Shown piece after piece: positions 61,863-64,000 of a stretch of 64,000 nucleotides of DNA. Position 1 is the stretch's first letter; every line of letters starts with the position of its first letter. The position numbers and the translations under genes are program-made. The stretch comes from Aquimarina sp. RZ0 (GTDB lineage: Bacteria; Bacteroidota; Bacteroidia; Flavobacteriales; Flavobacteriaceae). Under the pieces are notes generated by a model. That model saw nothing but the letters and a program-made list of their open reading frames with translations. It was not told where the DNA came from and did not search any database. Location: positions 52,672 through 116,671 of the forward strand of contig NZ_VTZU01000010.1 in NCBI RefSeq assembly GCF_008370685.1. The letters are read 5' to 3'.

Positions 61863-63149
61863 TCATATTTCTCTCTGGATATCAAAAGCTTCTAACTCAT
61901 CTCCTATTTTTCTCAAAAATGAACCTCCTAAAAACCCATCAACAACTCTATGATCAAAAGATAATGATAGGTACATCATACTTCTGATTGCGATCTCATC
62001 ACCTTTTTCTGTCGAGATGACTTCGGGACGTTTCTTAATAATTCCTAATGCCAATATGGCTACTTCTGGTTGATTAATAATAGGAGTACCCATCAGGCTC
62101 CCAAAAGTTCCTACATTAGAGATTGTAAAAGTGCTTCCCCCTATTTCATCTGGTCTCAGTGTATTGTTTCTTGCACTATTTGCTAAATGATTTACATTTT
62201 TAGCTAAGCCCAACAGGTTCTTTTCATCAGCATTTTTTACTACCGGAACAATTAAATTGCCACTGGGTAGTGCTGTTGCCATCCCAATATTAATATCTTC
62301 ATGCACTATAATGTTTGTCCCATCCACAGAAACATTAATCATAGGGTATTCCTGAATTGCTTTTGACACGGCTTCTATAAAAATGGGAGTAAAAGTTAAT
62401 TTCTCACCGTGCTTTTCCAAAAACTGATGCTTTACCTGATTTCTCCAATTGACTAAGTCTGTCACATCAACTTCTATATAACTAGTTACGTGAGGTGATG
62501 TATGTTTAGAGTACACCATATGATCTGCAATCATAGTGCGCATACGATCCATCTCTACGATACGATCTTTGCCTTCTATATAGGAAATCGGTGGTGCCTT
62601 ATAGGTTGATTTAAGAACCTGTGATTGTGGTTTACTTGGCAATGAGTACTTCCTGTTTTTAAGATAAAGCATTACATCGCTTTTACGAATACGACCTCTA
62701 TCTCCGGTACCCAAAATACTTTGGACTTCTTCTATGGTAAGATTCTCTTTTTGAGCAATACTAATTACAAGCGGAGAAAGAAAAATAGTACTCAATCCAG
62801 AAGCTGAAGGTCGAAAATCAGAAGTTTTTGTCATATGTTCTCCTTCTGACTTTTTGTGCATTATAGGCTCGGTTTGTTCTGTCTGGATAACACTTTCCTG
62901 TATGCTTTTAGCAGAATTAATTACAGCAATTACTTGTCCTATGGCAACCACCTCGTTTGGTTGAAAATGTATTTCATCAATAATACCGTGACAAGGTGAT
63001 GGTATTTCAGAATCTACTTTGTCTGTTGCCACCTCCAGAATTATCTCGTCTTCTTCTACGGGATCACCTACCTTCTTTAACCAATTAAGAATAGTCGCTT
63101 CTGATATACTTTCACCCATTTTGGGCATTTTTAATTCTATTTTTGTCAT
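61863..63149 (-). CDS. Dihydrolipoamide acyltransferase E2 of a 2-oxoacid dehydrogenase
   Basis: A 428-residue E2. The lipoyl domain (1 to about 78) has the lipoylated Lys in EVATDKVDSEIPSP (about 43). The peripheral subunit-binding domain is at about 125-165 (SPLVISIAQKENLTIEEVQSILGTGDRGRIRKSDVM). The catalytic domain from about 200 has the active His in SFDHRVVDGFLGG near 403. It transfers the acyl group from E1 to CoA. Proximity to the fused branched-chain E1 and IlvE makes branched-chain substrates most likely. E3 (lipoamide dehydrogenase) is not in the window. Confidence 0.93.
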   Translation of the reverse strand: MTKIELKMPKMGESISEATILNWLKKVGDPVEEDEIILEVATDKVDSEIPSPCHGIIDEIHFQPNEVVAIGQVIAVINSAKSIQESVIQTEQTEPIMHKKSEGEHMTKTSDFRPSASGLSTIFLSPLVISIAQKENLTIEEVQSILGTGDRGRIRKSDVMLYLKNRKYSLPSKPQSQVLKSTYKAPPISYIEGKDRIVEMDRMRTMIADHMVYSKHTSPHVTSYIEVDVTDLVNWRNQVKHQFLEKHGEKLTFTPIFIEAVSKAIQEYPMINVSVDGTNIIVHEDINIGMATALPSGNLIVPVVKNADEKNLLGLAKNVNHLANSARNNTLRPDEIGGSTFTISNVGTFGSLMGTPIINQPEVAILALGIIKKRPEVISTEKGDEIAIRSMMYLSLSFDHRVVDGFLGGSFLRKIGDELEAFDIQREI

Positions 63150-63224
63150 TTTAATTAACTAATGTTAGTTAGTTATTATTTTTATGCATTTTTCTTATTT
63201 CAAGAACTCCATAAATAACAATAA

Positions 63225-63821
63225 TTATTTCTTTTTAAATGCTTCCAATGTTTTATAAAACGCCTTCTGAAAAGGTCGATTTTCAGGCACTTCTCTTAAT
63301 GGATCTACTTCTCGTAGCGACTCAAAACAGTCTGCTGGTAGTTTTTGATATAAAGCTGTTCCTTTAGTTTTCCATTGGATCATCTCATCACTCACTTCTT
63401 TAATTACTTTTGCTGGATTTCCTACAATCAGGCTTCTTTTCTTAAAAACAGATTCTGCTTTGACAAAAGACATAGCTCCTACAATACATTCGTCTCCAAT
63501 TTCTGCATCATCCATAATTACAGTATTCATTCCAATCAGGCAGTTTCTTCCTAAATTGGCTCCGTGAATGACTGCTCCGTGACCTACATGCGAACTTTCT
63601 TTTAATCTTATTGATTTTCCGGGAAACATATGTACTGTACAATTCTCTTGCACATTCACTCCGCCTTCCAAAATAATTTCTCCCCAATCTCCTCGTATGG
63701 CAGCTCCTGGTCCTATATAGCAATTCTCACCAATAATCACATTACCAATTACGGCTGCCAGAGGATGCACAAAACTACTTTTATGCACTACAGGTATGTA
63801 TCCTTTGAAACTATAAATCAT
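63225..63821 (-). CDS. Hexapeptide-repeat protein (PaaY / gamma-carbonic-anhydrase-like)
   Basis: A 198-residue left-handed beta-helix protein. The start at 63821 (MIYSFKGYIPVVHKSSFVHPLAAVIG) matches the PaaY opening; an ATG at 63836 adds five residues. Repeats such as VIGENCYIGPGAAI, GRNCLIGMNTVI and GDECIVGAMSFV follow. Metal-ligand His residues are in VHMFPGK and SSHVGHGAVIHG. The C-terminal helix (about 165-198) is typical of PaaY, a thioesterase that rescues CoA in phenylacetate degradation. It lies 75 bases upstream of E2, so it may clear dead-end branched acyl-CoAs here. Confidence 0.85.
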   Translation of the reverse strand: MIYSFKGYIPVVHKSSFVHPLAAVIGNVIIGENCYIGPGAAIRGDWGEIILEGGVNVQENCTVHMFPGKSIRLKESSHVGHGAVIHGANLGRNCLIGMNTVIMDDAEIGDECIVGAMSFVKAESVFKKRSLIVGNPAKVIKEVSDEMIQWKTKGTALYQKLPADCFESLREVDPLREVPENRPFQKAFYKTLEAFKKK

Positions 63822-63834
63822 TCTTTTAAATATC

Positions 63835-64000
63835 AAATGCTAAATGTAAAAGTCTAAAGTAAGGCTATCTCCTATCAAAATTTTAAAATTATTATTTTAC
63901 ATTCTGCGGTTTTTCATTCTTTTAAATAGTAAATAGTAAATGCTAAATGTAAAAGTCTAAAGTAAGGCTATCTCCTATCAAAATTTTAAAATTATCATTT
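63835..64000. repeat. Direct repeat upstream of the hexapeptide gene
   Basis: A segment of about 63 bases (AAATGCTAAATGTAAAAG ... AATTATNATTT) occurs at 63835-63897 and again at 63938-64000 with a period of 103. A shorter shared CATTCTTTTAAATA precedes each; the first of these contains the gene's start codon. It may continue beyond the window. Confidence 0.75.

Overview
The window reads as a chromosomal segment of a marine Flavobacteriaceae-type Bacteroidetes (an Aquimarina-like genome would fit, but the genus cannot be fixed from sequence alone). The grounds are the very AT-rich composition, TonB-dependent receptors with carboxypeptidase-regulatory domains, a FecI/FecR/STN-receptor trio, a type IX secretion sorting tail, a fused branched-chain keto-acid dehydrogenase E1, and repeated Bacteroidetes promoter boxes of the form TTTG-N19..21-TAnnTTTG.

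Layout. 1-3510: minus-strand operon of a chorismate-lyase-like protein and two tandem flavin monooxygenases; the last one leaves the window. 3511-5394: decayed DNA with a possible toxin tail and a broken small gene. 5395-9406: DUF2064 protein and a large TonB-dependent receptor. 9407-10440: paired short transcription units. 10524-11764: rescue release factor PrfH coupled to a TPR protein. 12092-12322: small lipoprotein. 12987-14927: TPR sensor kinase. 14985-22594: seven-gene envelope system made of a CbxX-type AAA+ ATPase, three membrane or coiled-coil proteins, a substrate-binding/OmpA fusion, an ABC permease and an ABC ATPase. 22595-24458: repeats, a second copy of the paired short units, a tRNA-Ile(UAU) and a small basic ORF.

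24459-39240: on the minus strand, a PUFA-synthase-like megasynthase pair (reductase-KS-AT-3xACP-KR, and KS-AT-DH-PPTase), a free ACP, an alpha/beta hydrolase and a glycosyltransferase. This looks like a complete glycosylated secondary-lipid or polyketide pathway. 40561-40632: a second tRNA-Ile(UAU). 41189-45349: bile-acid-symporter-type transporter, DUF1624-type acyltransferase and a TonB receptor broken by an internal deletion. 45785-50928: beta-barrel protein and the ECF sigma / anti-sigma / receptor trio. 51467-57187: lipocalin-like lipoprotein, pckA, a T9SS-sorted EAE-motif protein and a TPMT-like methyltransferase. 58398-63821: branched-chain amino acid genes (E1 fusion, IlvE, E2) and a PaaY-like hexapeptide protein.

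Between the genes lies an unusually rich set of small elements. A 160-bp palindromic element occurs in three essentially identical copies with 3-bp target duplications (TCA, TTA, TAA), one of them nested in another repeat. A 155-bp palindromic element occurs twice, also with TAA duplications and also once nested. A family of five tandem minus-strand small RNA genes, each with its own promoter and terminator, flanks the pckA-TPMT segment. The best candidates for undescribed biology are the AAA+/OmpA-SBP/ABC system, the glycosylated Pfa-like pathway, the tandem small RNA array, and the duplicated short transcription units.
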